In this document: positions 1 through 11,197 of the stretch, one piece after another
Position numbering within the stretch: position 1 is the stretch's first letter
How the letters are laid out: every line of letters starts with the position of its first letter
From: Cyprinodon diabolis
Taxonomy: Eukaryota > Chordata > Actinopteri > Cyprinodontiformes > Cyprinodontidae
Reading direction: 5' to 3'
Assembly (NCBI GenBank): GCA_030533445.1
Contig: CM060062.1
Span: 7,172,456 to 7,236,455, forward strand
Length of the DNA: 64,000 bases
The notes under the pieces: generated by a model
Told to the model about the DNA's origin: nothing
Seen by the model: the letters and a program-made list of their open reading frames with translations, nothing else
The model's database searches: none
Translations under genes and position numbers: made by a program

Positions 1-1681
1 TTTGAACATCGCTTCTTGTTAGCATTTGAACACACATTTATTTATGTTACAACCCCATATTATTGCATTTGCACAGAAAGACCATCAGTCCTGAAAATTG
101 TAAAGTAACTATAACGAGGATTGGTATTTGCTAGATGAAAACATGTTGCCTTTAGAGGTGTCTTTAAGTTTACAACTGTCACAAAAAGAGAGAAAAGAGT
201 TTAAAATATGAGCAAAGTGGCGGGCATTCAGTGTAGATTCACTCTTCCGTGTATGATTTCATTTCCAATAATCTTCTAGCACCTCATTCTGCAGTGTCTC
301 TGAACAACAAGGGTAACTGATGTCATTAGAGTGTACCTCCCACCCTCCCAGAAGTTTCTAAACACTATTTTTATGACTATGTGGAAAGAAACAAGGAACA
401 ACATCTGGCAAAAAGTTGTGTTTTTAAAAGGACTCGAACAAACCATGTTTTGTGGGGCTTTGGGTAATAGGTCAGGGAGGCTTAGCTCAGGGAAACTTTG
501 GGCAAATATAAATGAGGCCTTCAAGCTGGAAAAAATGGTAAAAACATAGAGGCACACTGGAAGTTTTCACTGAGCTGCTTTACGAGAGTTGGACAAGCTA
601 CTGTTAAGATTCTCTTGCAAAATTGCTTTAAGTGGTGATGACAAGCAAAGTAGAGATCTTTGAGCTCGTTCCAGGTTGGCTTCCTCACAGTTATTAGGAT
701 CCAGGCTGAAGGGAGCCTCTTCAAAGTTTTACAACCTTCTACAGATGTATAGGATGACAGAGTTTTTATACTAAGTGGCAGAATCTGATGTACGTTCACG
801 CTGAGTAAATAAGAAGGAGGCAGTGGGATAGTCGAAGTATAAAACAGTGAGCACCCTAGGTGTTACCGGTAACTGCAAGGTAGGTTTTCTGTTTTTTCCA
901 CTGACCTCAACTCTCAGCAGCACATATAAAACACCTTATTGTTTTTGTTGTTATGCTGTCACAGCTGAGAGGTGCTGCAGATGGAGAAATAAACTGGACA
1001 GAAAAGTGGCCAAAGTTGACACAGTAGCTGCCTCTGTGAACATGTGTGATGGATTCCCACGCCAAGTTAAACCAGTACCTGTAATGAAATAAGGTAACTT
1101 GTTTTGCTTGTTTTATTGTTTCTTTTTTTGTTTTGTTTTTTGTACCTGTCAGATTATTCTGTTTTCAGCCTACAATTAAGGAAAATTTGACATTCAATAT
1201 TAAAGTTATTTAGCTAAATGTACTCTTTAATCCAAGCTGCAGCTCCTAATGAATAGCTGTGCTTGGATAATTATGATTCATATTTCACCTAATGTAATAG
1301 TTAATATAATAGTATTCAATAGAAATGGATTGAGTAGAGTTTTTTGACAAGCAGATACGGATTTTTGTCAGTAAAGAAGCAATAAAATTATGTTACGGCT
1401 TTTAGATAAACCGACATTTAAAATGTCAGAAAAAAATGTTTGTGCTAAAATGAATAAGGAGACACTTACAGAAATGTTTCACCATGAATCACCTAAACTC
1501 TACAAATGCCTTTAGATCCTTACATTACAGGAGAGACAAGCATCTGTAAAAATGATTTAAACCTCATTCACTCATCTGAACTCATTTTTGTTTGCTCACT
1601 TTGACAGCTGAAAGTCAAAACTCTGCCTTAATATCTATGATTAAAAAACAAACCGATTTACGTGTAAGTATTAGATTGTTA
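1..1681. other. Intergenic, no gene recognised
   Basis: AT-rich single-copy-looking DNA. Short open frames on both strands show no recognisable domain, splice context or compositional bias. No repeat family was recognised. Confidence 0.4.
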
Positions 1682-1684
1682 ATA

Positions 1685-1749
<65 letters not shown>
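1682..1749. repeat. (TA)n microsatellite
   Basis: About 34 TA units with a single TAC interruption near 1701. The open frame running through it, rich in Ile and Tyr, is an artefact of the repeat. Confidence 0.95.
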
Positions 1750-1752
<3 letters not shown>

Positions 1753-1925
1753 CTTCAACTATAGAGGAACTCCTCTCTGTCATTGATCATTAAGAATTAA
1801 TATCAGGACCAATCGATGGTGCAATTGATGTTGTCGTGGAAATGTCCTCCCAACGACTTAAATTTTAAGCTAAGTCTTGTAAAAATTCAAAGTTCTTAAA
1901 AAGCAGTAGAAAAGTCTTCAAACAA

Positions 1926-2252
1926 TGATCAAAAATCAGGCAGAGGCAACTGGGTCCAGGTCCAGTGTGGTTTATTGCAAAATACAAGACAACCACATGA
2001 GCTGTTCACCGGTGAGCAACTAACATACATGCAGAAACAGTCCCTCTTATATTCACTCCTGGGGCTTGGGGCTCCTCCGCTAAGCTCCTCCTATTTTTGC
2101 ATAATCTCAGGTACTTTTTCCACGGGTATTTCCAATTATTTTTATCTTACCGGTGGAAAACCCTCCTCAAAACATATTTTTTATATATTTTAATTACAGC
2201 CTTTGTTACAGGTCATGGTGACATCTCTTGCAGGTCATGATGACATATATTG
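1926..2252 (-). mobile_element. Possible LTR remnant, reverse orientation
   Basis: Read on the minus strand, this stretch has an AATAAA-type signal (plus-strand TTTATT near 1970) followed by a pyrimidine-rich end, a layout common at the R/U5 end of fish LTRs. Near 2210-2250 the motif CAGGTCATGRTGACAT occurs twice in tandem. I found no matching target-site duplication and no coding sequence, so both ends are approximate and the class is a guess. Confidence 0.25.
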
Positions 2253-2725
2253 CAATTAAATCAAAAACTCATCATAGTCTTAATCATCAATATGTCAAAA
2301 TAAAGTTTTCATCCAGTGTGACTTAGGATTATAACATTTCATTAAAAAAGTCAGCATAACCTTGATGCTCAAAATCTCAGTAACACATCACTTTGGTGTT
2401 GCTCAGTACCGCACAGTATCGCTTTGGATATGACAACTCAATATATCACAATTAGTTCAGCTGGGCTGTGCAATCTTGATATGACAAAATAATATATTCT
2501 TATTGTGTATGACTTCATCATTAAAAGGCCTCATTACTGCAACCTGGTAGCCTCAAAGCTTTGGACTCAGTCCAATACTTCTGTCTCCCGTCCATTACCT
2601 ATCCCTTCCTCTCCTGATCTTTATACCAAACTTCAAAGGGCTCAGCTGCAGAGAGCCTTACACACACTGCTTCTCTTTTTATCCATATTGGAGCACACAC
2701 TTTTGGACTCTTTGGCCTTTATAAC
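2253..2725. other. Intergenic, no gene recognised
   Basis: No recognisable gene. The last eight bases (TTTATAAC, 2718-2725) are the left target-site duplication of the adjacent hAT element. Confidence 0.4.
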
Positions 2726-4019
2726 CAGTGATGGGACTAACGGCGTTGAAAGTAACGGCGTTACTAACGCCGTTACCTTGTTTTAGTAACGAGTAATCTA
2801 ACTAATTACTTTGACTGTAACTATAACGCAGTTACCATTGCAGACACCCCGTTACTGCGCGTTACTCAGGTCGCACAATGAACCTTTTTTCATGATAGGA
2901 CTCGTGCGCAGCTGCGTGAAGCTGACACCCCACCCACGTCAAAAAAACTCTGCAAATAGACTGAATGGTTAGTGCAACGTTAGTGCAGATTTGTGCAGAA
3001 AAAAAATATTGTTTCTGCTACTTTTGTTTAAGAGATATTAAAGATTATTTTTTTTGGGTCATCCAGAGGTGCGCGCCTTGTCATGAGAGAGGGGAGGATG
3101 AGAATGGCTGATGTATAGTGAGATTCCGTCTGTCAGTGGGTGTGGTGTGTTTCTGCTGGCGGGTGTTAACGTACAGCACACACAGAGAGATGGAGAGTCA
3201 GGAGGATCCAGCAGCAAACAGCGTTTTCCACATGGAAATACCGGTGTCACGTCGAGCTGCGTTTCCCCATCAGATACGGTTTCCTCTTCATCTCCGCACA
3301 GCGCAGGCGGCACGACTCACCGCGCAAGCGAAAGGAAATGCGCATGCTCGCTAAAGGCGCGCAACAGTTGCCCTGTGCTCGCGCCACAGGAGAACTATGG
3401 AGAGATTGAACGATCAAATGAAAGGGAGAAATCTGGATGGATGGATGGATGGATGGATGGATGGATGGATGGATGGATGGATGGATGGATACTCTGCCTT
3501 CTCAACCTACTGTATTTTTTATTTTAAACATTATTTGATGGCCTTTGTGGCAGGGATGGAGATCCATATTTTATGTCACACACACAGAGTATAGATCTAG
3601 ATAGATAGATGGATAGATAGATGTTGCAGTATCTATAACAACCCAAACACACAGGATTTCAGAATTAGACATCCCCAGTTATTAATTTCACCAGATCTGA
3701 ATGCCCTGTTAAAAAACTTCACATAGCTTTCCCCCCTGATGTCATTTACGTTGAGTTGCAATAAATGCTAAACTCTCTGCAGGTCCTTGTCTTTGTCATC
3801 CACTGTATTCAGCTGGCTTTGGAAACACACCGTGAGATGGTGGGGGCTGGGTGGTGAGGGTTACGGGGCGAGAAACGCAAAAGTAACGCAATAGTTACTT
3901 TTACTAGTAACTAGTTACTTTTATTGTGGAGTAACTCAGTTAGTAACTCAGTTACTTTTTGGGAGAAGTAACTAGTAACTATAACTAATTACTTTTTCAA
4001 AGTAACGTGCCCAACACTG
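2726..4019. mobile_element. Non-autonomous hAT DNA transposon
   Basis: The element starts CAGTGATGGG and ends with the inverted counterpart CCCAACACTG, the usual hAT terminal form. It is flanked by a perfect 8-bp target-site duplication, TTTATAAC, at 2718-2725 and 4020-4027; 8 bp is the hAT signature length. Subterminal regions are dense in GTTACT/AGTAAC motifs in both orientations, as expected for transposase-binding subterminal repeats. The 1,294-bp body has no transposase-like reading frame, so it would depend on a partner element. Inside lie a GGAT tetranucleotide tract and a short GATA tract. Confidence 0.88.
3434..3490. repeat. (GGAT)n microsatellite inside the hAT element
   Basis: About 14 uninterrupted GGAT units. 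A degenerate GATA/GGAT tract follows at 3599-3622. The Trp-Met-Asp-Gly peptide repeats in overlapping frames come from this tract and are not a gene. Confidence 0.95.
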
Positions 4020-4027
4020 TTTATAAC

Positions 4028-4329
4028 ATAAATGTATTTATTGTAAAACATTTATCCATTATATTCTAATCATTGGTGCAGCATTAATTCACTACAATGT
4101 GACGAAGAAAGAGAACTTCAGGCCATTACACAGCTCTGCAGCAAGATAGTGGGTTTGACAATTTAAGGATTCATATGACTCACATATCCTTTTTGATTTA
4201 GATAACAAGTACGTCACCCATTAGTTAGGCGCATAGCAGTGTTGATGAGACTGATGCAGATTTCTCCTGAAAACTCAGATAATTGACTGACATTTAAGAA
4301 AAAACTGCAGTAAATACAGAATGCAGGAA
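4028..4329. other. Intergenic, no gene recognised
   Basis: No coding potential or named repeat recognised between the hAT element and the LINE fragment. Confidence 0.35.
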
Positions 4330-4677
4330 CTAGAGGGCAAGGCAAGATTATATGTCAGTACATGGACAATTCAGAGGGCTTTAAATGAATTGGATAATGA
4401 AATAGAAGAAAAATAAAAGCAAAGTAAAATCAAACAAGATAGAAACATGACAGTTGCACCACAAACACAACTAATAATTCTCATATTACGTAGAGTCACA
4501 TATAGTCAAAGGCAGCTCTAAACAAATGGTTTTTGACCTTGACTCAAAAGAACTCAGGCTGTCAGCACTTTTATAGTCTTCTGGAAGTTTGCTCCAGATA
4601 AATGGAGCATAGGAACTAAATGCTGCTTCTCCATGTTTGGTTCTGGGTGGACATAGTAGGCTTGAACTAGAAAACAA
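4330..4677 (-). mobile_element. LINE 3' end fragment (RT C-terminus and tail)
   Basis: The minus-strand frame at 4486-4677 gives 63 residues with the pattern GEAAFSSYAPFIWSKLPE followed by a Ser-rich FES.SKT segment. This is the conserved extreme C-terminus of reverse-transcriptase proteins from L2/CR1-group fish LINEs. The adjoining 4330-4480 reads, on the minus strand, as a typical 3' tail with an AAAGC.CTTTA-like block. The copy is heavily 5'-truncated, so no enzymatic domain remains. Confidence 0.65.
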
Positions 4678-5264
4678 AGGGTCCTTTTCACAAAGCTGCT
4701 TTACTGAAAGCTCTAAGATTTGTCAACCAGAAATCAGGTAAATCCTGAGTTTTCCATTTCACAAAGAGGGTTTCCTCAACCTGGGTTTCTGTTATTGTCG
4801 TAACATTGTCCCCAAAGCTATCCTGGTTAAGAGCAGGTTTTCTCAGGGTGTCATCTTTCTCCTCCCTCCTTAAAGCGTATTCACCCTGTTTTATTTCCTG
4901 ACTTAGTCAGGAGATATTTCTCGTTGTGCGAAAAAGTAAAACAAAATAATTTATTTGTTCCATTAGACATTTGTGTGTTAAAAACAAAAAAAAATGGTCC
5001 TTTTGATGAGAATTAAAAGAATGATCGGTATTCATTCGCAGAAAATTAAATAAGGAGAGTCTAATCGGCGTGAGTATCTTTCATATTCAGAAAGTTTGCT
5101 TTATGAGCAATAATGTTTCACCTCACAATACATGCATCCACAATTCTCTTCTGCTCTCAGCGTAGGAGATTCCATTTTCCTGCTAGTCCTGCACCCCCCT
5201 GCTCTGTCCTTGCTAATGATAATAATTGAACTTTACTGATTAGACATCAGAGGTTATTTGTTTT
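4678..5264. other. Intergenic, no gene recognised
   Basis: No gene or named repeat. The last five bases (GTTTT) match the sequence just beyond the following LTR-like element. Confidence 0.35.
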
Positions 5265-5972
5265 TGTTGGGATCTGGAGCTGTACCACCTTCCTCCAGCA
5301 GAGTGCGCCGTGGGTCCTCCTGAGCTGAGCCTCCAACACACCTGTGGCCCATCTCATCATCAGAAGACCCACCACTTTATAACCTGCCTTCAGACCTTGC
5401 CTCAACGCCGCAGTGTTGATCTAGTTTGGTTAGCACCAGAGCCTAATAAACCTGAGAATCTTTGCTATCTCCTGTTGATATAAGATTCTAACTCTTCCTT
5501 GTTTTTTTTGCCTCACAGGAATCCTGTCTCTTCGTGAAGCTCTGGATGAGCTTAACCTGCCAAGCCTGCCCTCGTGAGCCAAACCTGAAGACTCTTCTCT
5601 GGCTTCCCTTGCAGCTCTTGGCTAAGAGCTGGAAACCCAAATCAAGGTCTGCCCTCAAAGTCAAAAGTAAGACGCTGAAGCAGTTATTGGACTCTACTGA
5701 ACAAACAGTCTCTGGACCCAACAGTTTCCTCTCTCAAAGAGAAACCCGGACTCCTTCAAGGTATTCATCTGCAAACTCAAAGATTAATAACCCTTCAGTC
5801 CTTGTGCTAACTGAACTGTCATTCCTGCAGACTCCAGTGAACCTGCCCCCAGGCCCGAACCAGTTCCTGTGCAATATTCTTGTGCTTGTGTTTACAATAA
5901 ACCTTGTTAAACTTTTCATCAGCCTCCGTTTGTGTTCTGCATATTGGGTTTACTCTGTAACCAATCATGACA
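5265..5972 (+). mobile_element. Probable solo LTR (Gypsy-like)
   Basis: The 708-bp segment begins TGTTGGGATC and ends CAATCATGACA (TG...CA). It is flanked by a 5-bp direct repeat, GTTTT, at 5260-5264 and 5973-5977. A TATAA sequence near 5380 and AATAAA signals near 5443 and 5897 fit U3/R organisation. Neither a primer-binding site nor gag/pol sequence follows, so a solo LTR left by recombination is the simplest reading. The duplicated pentamer is low in complexity. A 162-residue open frame at 5534-6022 runs out of the element and resembles nothing I know. Confidence 0.55.
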
Positions 5973-6049
5973 GTTTTGTCATTTTGGATACACAAGTGTA
6001 TACAAAAAGAAATTTAGTTTAAAACAGCTCTATACAATTTTATTTTTCA

Positions 6050-7375
6050 AAATTCAGCCTTGAAAACATTAATAAATACACAAAAATAGTAATATAAACA
6101 TATGACTGTATTTTTACAGTTTCAACATAAATTTTTATACTTTTTTTACAAATGAAATAACCCATTTTAAACAGCATTCAGCTGTCTGATGGTGGTAGGG
6201 AAGAAACTTTTCTGGAATCTGCTGGACCTGCGTCGGATGCTTCAAAGCCTCTTCCCAGAGGGCAGCAGGGAGAACAGTCCATGGTGGGGGTGTGAGGGGT
6301 CATTTATGATGTTACGGGCTCGGGACACACAACGCTAGGATGAAATGTCTTTTATGGAGGGAAGAGGAGCCCTGATGATCTTCTCTGCTGTCCTTACTAC
6401 TCTTCTCACCTTCTTCAATCTGAGGCGCTGCAGCCTCCACACCACACAGTGAGACAGCTGGTCAGAAAGCTATCTGTGGTGCTTCTGTAGAAGGTGGTGA
6501 GGATGGGTGGGGCCGGGTGGGCTCTCCTCATCCTCAGCAAGAAGTACATGTGCTTTTGTGCCCTTTTGATCAGTGAGGTGGTGTTTACATTCCAGGGGAG
6601 GGTGTCTGTGATGTGCACCCCCATGAAGTTGGTGCTGTTGACCATCTCTACAGCTGAGCTGTTGATGACCAGCGGAGCGTGGTTAGGCCGGTTCTTCCTG
6701 AAGTCTAAGATGATCTCCTTCGTCTTCTCCACGTTCAGGATCAGGCTGTTATCTCTGCACCAGTCCACCAGCTGCTCCACCTCCTCTCTGTAGTCCAGGT
6801 CGTTGGCATCACTGATGAGGCCCACCCCCGTGGTGTCCTCTACAAACTTCACCATGTGATTGGTGGGGAACCTGGGGAATCAGTCATGTGTCATCAGGAT
6901 GAACACAGGGGCTCAGGACGCAGCCCTGAGGGGAGCTGTGTTTAGGCTGATGGTATCAGAGGTGTTCTGTCCGACCCAAACTGACTGAGGTCTGTTGGTG
7001 AGAAAGTCTAGCAGCCAATTTCGAAGGGGTGTATTGAAGCCCTGTAGTTCCAGTTTGCCCATCAGATGTTGTGGGATGATGGTGTTGAAAGCTCAACTGA
7101 AGTCCAGGAACAGCATCCGCACGTGGGTATTCTTCTCCTTCAGGTGTGCCAGGCTCAGGTGGAGAGGAGCAGAGATGGCTTCCTCAGTGGAGCGGTTCCT
7201 TCAGTAGGCGAACTGGAACGGTTGGCGGCAGACTGGAGACGATGTGTTCTTTAACGAGCCTTTCAAAGCATTTCATCATGATTGGAGTCAGTACAACAGG
7301 CTTCTTTTCGGACCGGAATAATGGTGGCAGACTTGAAGCATGCTGGCACTACGAATTGTCCAGTTGACCATTGAT
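6050..7375 (-). mobile_element. Decayed CR1/Rex1-like LINE, RT region
   Basis: Read on the minus strand from 7375 to about 6175, this encodes successive blocks of a non-LTR reverse transcriptase: a DFSSAFNT-type motif A region, a [10 protein letters not shown] stretch, the thumb segment with LNVEKTKEIILDFRKN, and a C-terminal LPSGKRF-like block, followed by an AT-rich tail to about 6050. The best-preserved frame is 6415-6855 (146 residues). The catalytic YADD/FADD box reads FVED, so the first catalytic Asp is lost. Frameshifts and stops break the frame between about 6860 and 7375. The 5' part with the endonuclease is absent. The clade is recalled from family resemblance and is less certain than the reverse-transcriptase identity. 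Confidence 0.8.
6415..6855 (-). pseudogene. LINE reverse transcriptase fragment
   Basis: Longest surviving frame of the CR1/Rex1-like element, covering RT motif C onward. FVED replaces the catalytic FADD. Beyond it are the LNVEKTKEI segment, a GVHI.D..W block (fish relatives have FLGVHL), and the thumb/connection region with AQKHMYFLLRMRRAH and ILTTFYR. The frame is closed by a stop after the SASD residues although homologous sequence continues to about 6175, which indicates a frameshift. It is not a host gene. Confidence 0.8.
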
Positions 7376-7424
7376 CTCACATAGGAAAAATTTACCACTG
7401 CATTTAACAGATCGCTCCCTTTGG

Positions 7425-7520
7425 GCAGCAGTCGGCTGTCATTGTGGGGCGCCTGGGGAGCAGTGTGGGGTTAAGGGTCTTGTTCAAAGACCCAGAGTGC
7501 AGGCTGTACACACTTTTCCG
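7425..7520 (-). mobile_element. Fragment of a tRNA-derived SINE
   Basis: About 90 bp closely match the body of the SINE at 42430-42652, sharing the blocks GGGAGCAGTGT.GGGTTAAGGG and GACCCAGAGTGCAGGC. Only the middle is present. The tRNA-like head with A and B boxes is missing. Confidence 0.6.
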
Positions 7521-8479
7521 AGCCTCTCTTTATATCACCCTAATCAATCAACAGATCTGGTCATGGTCTCTAGCTGCAATTGATCATATATTCTCGGCTG
7601 GAAGACAGGGTAAAGGGGATTCATTCTGTACTGCCGGGACAAACTTCGTGGGATACCCCTTAGACTCCTGGAAGGCTTGGAAAATGGTGTGTTTTACAAT
7701 GCTGTCAGTCGAGGACTTGGAGGATGTATACATGATTGGATTTATGGAACTTGGATTTCTTCTGCGCGGTTAACACACTCAAAAAAGTGAGCTGAGTCAT
7801 AAACTGGGTGCGATGGAACGCAAGCTGGCTGCGGTGGTTGAATTTAAAGGTGAGATGAGATAATATCTCTGATGTGCACGCTCGCTTCAAGGTGGAAAAA
7901 CCCAACGAATTCGGAATATTAGATTCACCATGTGAAGCCCAGTGACAAAAGACTTCAAGGGTGACAAAAAAATTCTGTGCAGCTTGCTCTCATAACAAAA
8001 GTGTATTTTCTGATTTCAGACTCCCCCTTATCAAAACTCTCCTGGATGTTATGGCGGAAGGGCTAAGCACTGCCAGCTCCCCCCTCCCCTACCCCGGACA
8101 TCTACGGATGCATTCATAACTGTAGCCCCAAACTTCCATCATATCAAGCACAATGGCCTCTGTACAACTTTCATAAACCTATAGAACGCACTCTCTCTCA
8201 CACAACACACACACACAACTGATGCTCAAATACCAGATAGACTCACATGTGACTTGTAGCCTGAAATGTTTGTCTAGTGTTTATATGTGCTTTTCTTGTG
8301 CTGAGGTGTTTTTTTATTTCTCAAACTGTACCCTTTCAAGGATAAAGTATGAAATATTTTTTTTTTCTTTCTTCCTCCCCAATGTGGCTCCTATCTTTCC
8401 ACAGAGATAAAAGGCAGCGTCATATGGAAACCGCCTCACTGCGGCGCTCCTGGCAGCCGAAAGAATGGTACTAAGATAA
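7521..8479. other. Intergenic, no gene recognised
   Basis: Short unrecognised frames only. A short CA-rich tract lies near 8195-8218. Confidence 0.35.
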
Positions 8480-8760
8480 AGGCATGAATGGGTTTCTCTA
8501 GTTCCTGCTTGGACATTAGTCCTTTAATAGTTGGAAATGTTCTAAGGTTGATAAAAGGCTGACCTTGTAACTGCCTTTATGTGCCTCTGAAGTTTCAAGT
8601 CTGAGTCAATTAAGACACAAGGATTTTGACCATAATCAGTTGTTTCTAAATGTAGTATCTGAAGCTGTGAGCTACCACTCGATATAAGAATGGGAAGATT
8701 ATGGCTCATATACAGTGCTATGGTGTCTAGGAGAAAATAAACAAATTTAATGAACCCCAT
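8480..8760 (-). mobile_element. Small LINE fragment (L2-like RT)
   Basis: The minus-strand frame at 8542-8760 contains VLIDSDLKLQRHIKAVTRSA, which matches the GV.IDSDLSF..HI..VTK.AF block downstream of the RT catalytic core in L2-group fish LINEs. Flanking residues are degenerate, so the boundaries are approximate. Confidence 0.5.
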
Positions 8761-10214
8761 ATTGAATACAGATCCCTTTTTTTCTACTCTCTTTTTAAAT
8801 CTCTCCAGACCTGATTATCTCAGTTTGAATGCTTGCATTATTGACAATACCTCCCTTACTTATTATTCAAATTCTTTCACCACTGGAATCTGGAACTATC
8901 CACAGACACGGTTAAAAGCCATTAAATTTAACTTGGCATCTATATACTGGACTGAACCATATATAGATCAGAACAGACACAGGAGCAAAGGGATATTTAA
9001 TACCCCTGTTTTTTGGATCTCGCACAAAGGAGACGCTTTGTTCTCTGTGTTTGGAAACAGTTTGGATTGGTGCTACAGATGCAGGACTTGGAGGCATAAT
9101 AGTCTCCGTGGAGCCCTGACAATAGCCATGACAGCAGCTTTAAACAGAGCAGCCTCTGTGTGGGTGAAACAGCAGTGTCTGTGACCAGAGGAGTCATGGA
9201 AAACAACTGTGGAGGTTATACATTTTACAGCTCACCTTCAGGACATTGAATTTCCAAGAAGCAAAATGTTTAACTTTGAAAATTTGTGTTCTAGGATTTT
9301 TGTTTCCCTCTCCCAATCCTTTTTATAAATACCGTGATAATCAGCTTTTAAATTTAAAAGTTAAATTATCAAGATGACAACATTCCAGTTCAGGTTTTAA
9401 ATTTACCAGTAGGTGTCACCACATACAATGTACTGAGTCTTTAAAACCACAACAGAGAACCTCTAGTAACTGTAGATTGTACTTTGCAGAATTGAGCAAT
9501 TATCCAAAAATAAAAAAGTAGAGATGTAACATAAAACTATATTGTTTATTTTGACCATCCTTTTGGTCTGTAAATGATACTCTTAAGATAAACCAACTAA
9601 TGAGACAAACCAAAATACAAAAATATGTATTTACTCAGGAAAGCAGTTATGGAATTATAACCCATCCCCATTCCCCCAGAAAGAAGAAAATATATGAATT
9701 GCAGTTGTACTTTTTTATATTTTGGGGTAAAAGATGTCCCAATTATGCAGGTAGTTTAACAAAGTACAGTTTCCCCTTTATCCCAAAAATCTGAAAATAA
9801 GGATCCCAAATTGAGGAGTTGAGTCACAAGCAAGTCATGGTGGACGAAACATAAACTGCAGGGATGAGCTTATCACCTTAAAACCTGTTGTCAAAACAAT
9901 TTATATCAACCCAATTTTTGAACTATTTGACCGTTCAACTGCATGTCAAAGATTTAAATATCAATTATATTTACTATAGAAAACTAAAATATATATTTAC
10001 AAGTAATGTTTACTTGATGAATCTCTACTATAGTGAGAAGAAGAAAGATGGTAGGTAATAATATTGTGAAACATATCACTGACTGAGCTAAAGTAACCCG
10101 TATCTGAACATGTGGGGGTACAGGAACCTGTTTGTGAATTAATTACTTATCCTGTCAAATACTAAAACTTGGCTGTTTACATAAGATTTCCATGTGTCAT
10201 TCCAATAGCTTTTA
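8761..10214. other. Intergenic, no gene recognised
   Basis: A 144-residue open frame at 8750-9184 (+) has no recognisable domain or codon bias and overlaps the LINE fragment, so I do not call it. The remainder is AT-rich with nothing identified. Confidence 0.35.
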
Positions 10215-11197
10215 AAACAGGGATCATCCATGGATGCTGCAGCCAGAGTTCTGATGAAAATTAAAAAGAGAGATCATATCTCTCCTATCCTGGCTTCTCT
10301 TCATTGGCTTCCTGTTAAATTAAGAATAGAATTTAAAATCCTCCTTCTCAAATCTGCAGGTTTACTAGTGGCTCCTAGAATTTCTAAAAGCAGAATGGGA
10401 GGCAGATCTTTTAGTTATCAGGCTCCTCTCCTGTGGAACCAACTACCAGTTTTAGTCCGTGAGGCAGACACCCTGTCTACTTTTAAGGCTAGGCTTAAAA
10501 CTTTCCTTTTTGATAAAGCTGATAGTTAGAGTTGCTCAGGTTATCCTCTATCTCTATCCTCTATCTCCTCAGTTATCTCTATAGTTATGCTGCTGTAGGC
10601 TTAGCCTTTTGGAGTCTCTGCAGAATCTGTTTGTTTAATCGCTAACGTTATGCTCTCTATGCCTATTTTTCATAGTAGTTTCGCCTATTCTGCTCCTGTT
10701 TGGCTGTGATACCACCCTGGAGAGAAGTATCAGCTGTGCTGCTGCCATCAACACCTTTCTTCTAGATGTTGGTGATCGGCCTATTTTCCAGTGTAGTCCT
10801 GTTTCTCTGACTGTGCCCATCCTCAGACATGGCAGTTGGCTCAGAGCTCGTCTGCCTGGCTGTATGTTTCCTGGATGGGGCCGCCTTTTACTGCTGCTTT
10901 TGTATCTCTGCTTCTGTCTCCTTGAACCCCAGTCAGCCTCAGCAGATGGCCGCTCACACTGAGCCTGGTTCCGCTGGTGGTTTCTTCCTGTTAAAATAGA
11001 GTTTTTCCTCTCCACTGTCCCTACAAGCATGCTTAGTGTGAGGGATTGCATCCGAGTCAATGAGTCGATGCAATAAACTGTTTTTTCTTATATAGAAAAC
11101 TTTGAAACTATTTGATTTTATGATCTGACAAACTGTAAAGCACATTGAGATGACATGTGTTGTGAATTGGTGCTATGTAAATAAAGTGAATTGAATT
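10215..11197 (+). mobile_element. L2-type LINE 3' end with tail
   Basis: A frame at 10230-10529 (99 residues) begins AAARVLMKIKKRDHISPIL and continues through SLHWLPV.LRIEFKILLL, then jumps to GLLVAPRISKSRMGGRSFSY and the LLWNQLP terminus. This is the C-terminus of the L2 RT protein with an in-frame deletion of roughly 30 residues after LLLK. The 3' UTR follows: a block containing ATGGCCGCTCACACTGAGCC, then TTTCTTCCTGTTAAAA, then GAGATGACATGTGTTGTGAA and a final AAATAAAGTGAATTGAATT. It is one of several copies of the same tail in the window. Confidence 0.85.

Noticed and set aside
3397..3594. Open frames with Trp-Met-Asp-Gly repeats
   Set aside because: Produced by the GGAT microsatellite inside a hAT transposon, not a repeat protein.
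5534..6022. 162-residue open frame
   Set aside because: Lies mostly inside an LTR-like element, matches no known domain and crosses the element's end.
8750..9184. 144-residue open frame
   Set aside because: No domain, no coding bias, and it begins in a LINE fragment.
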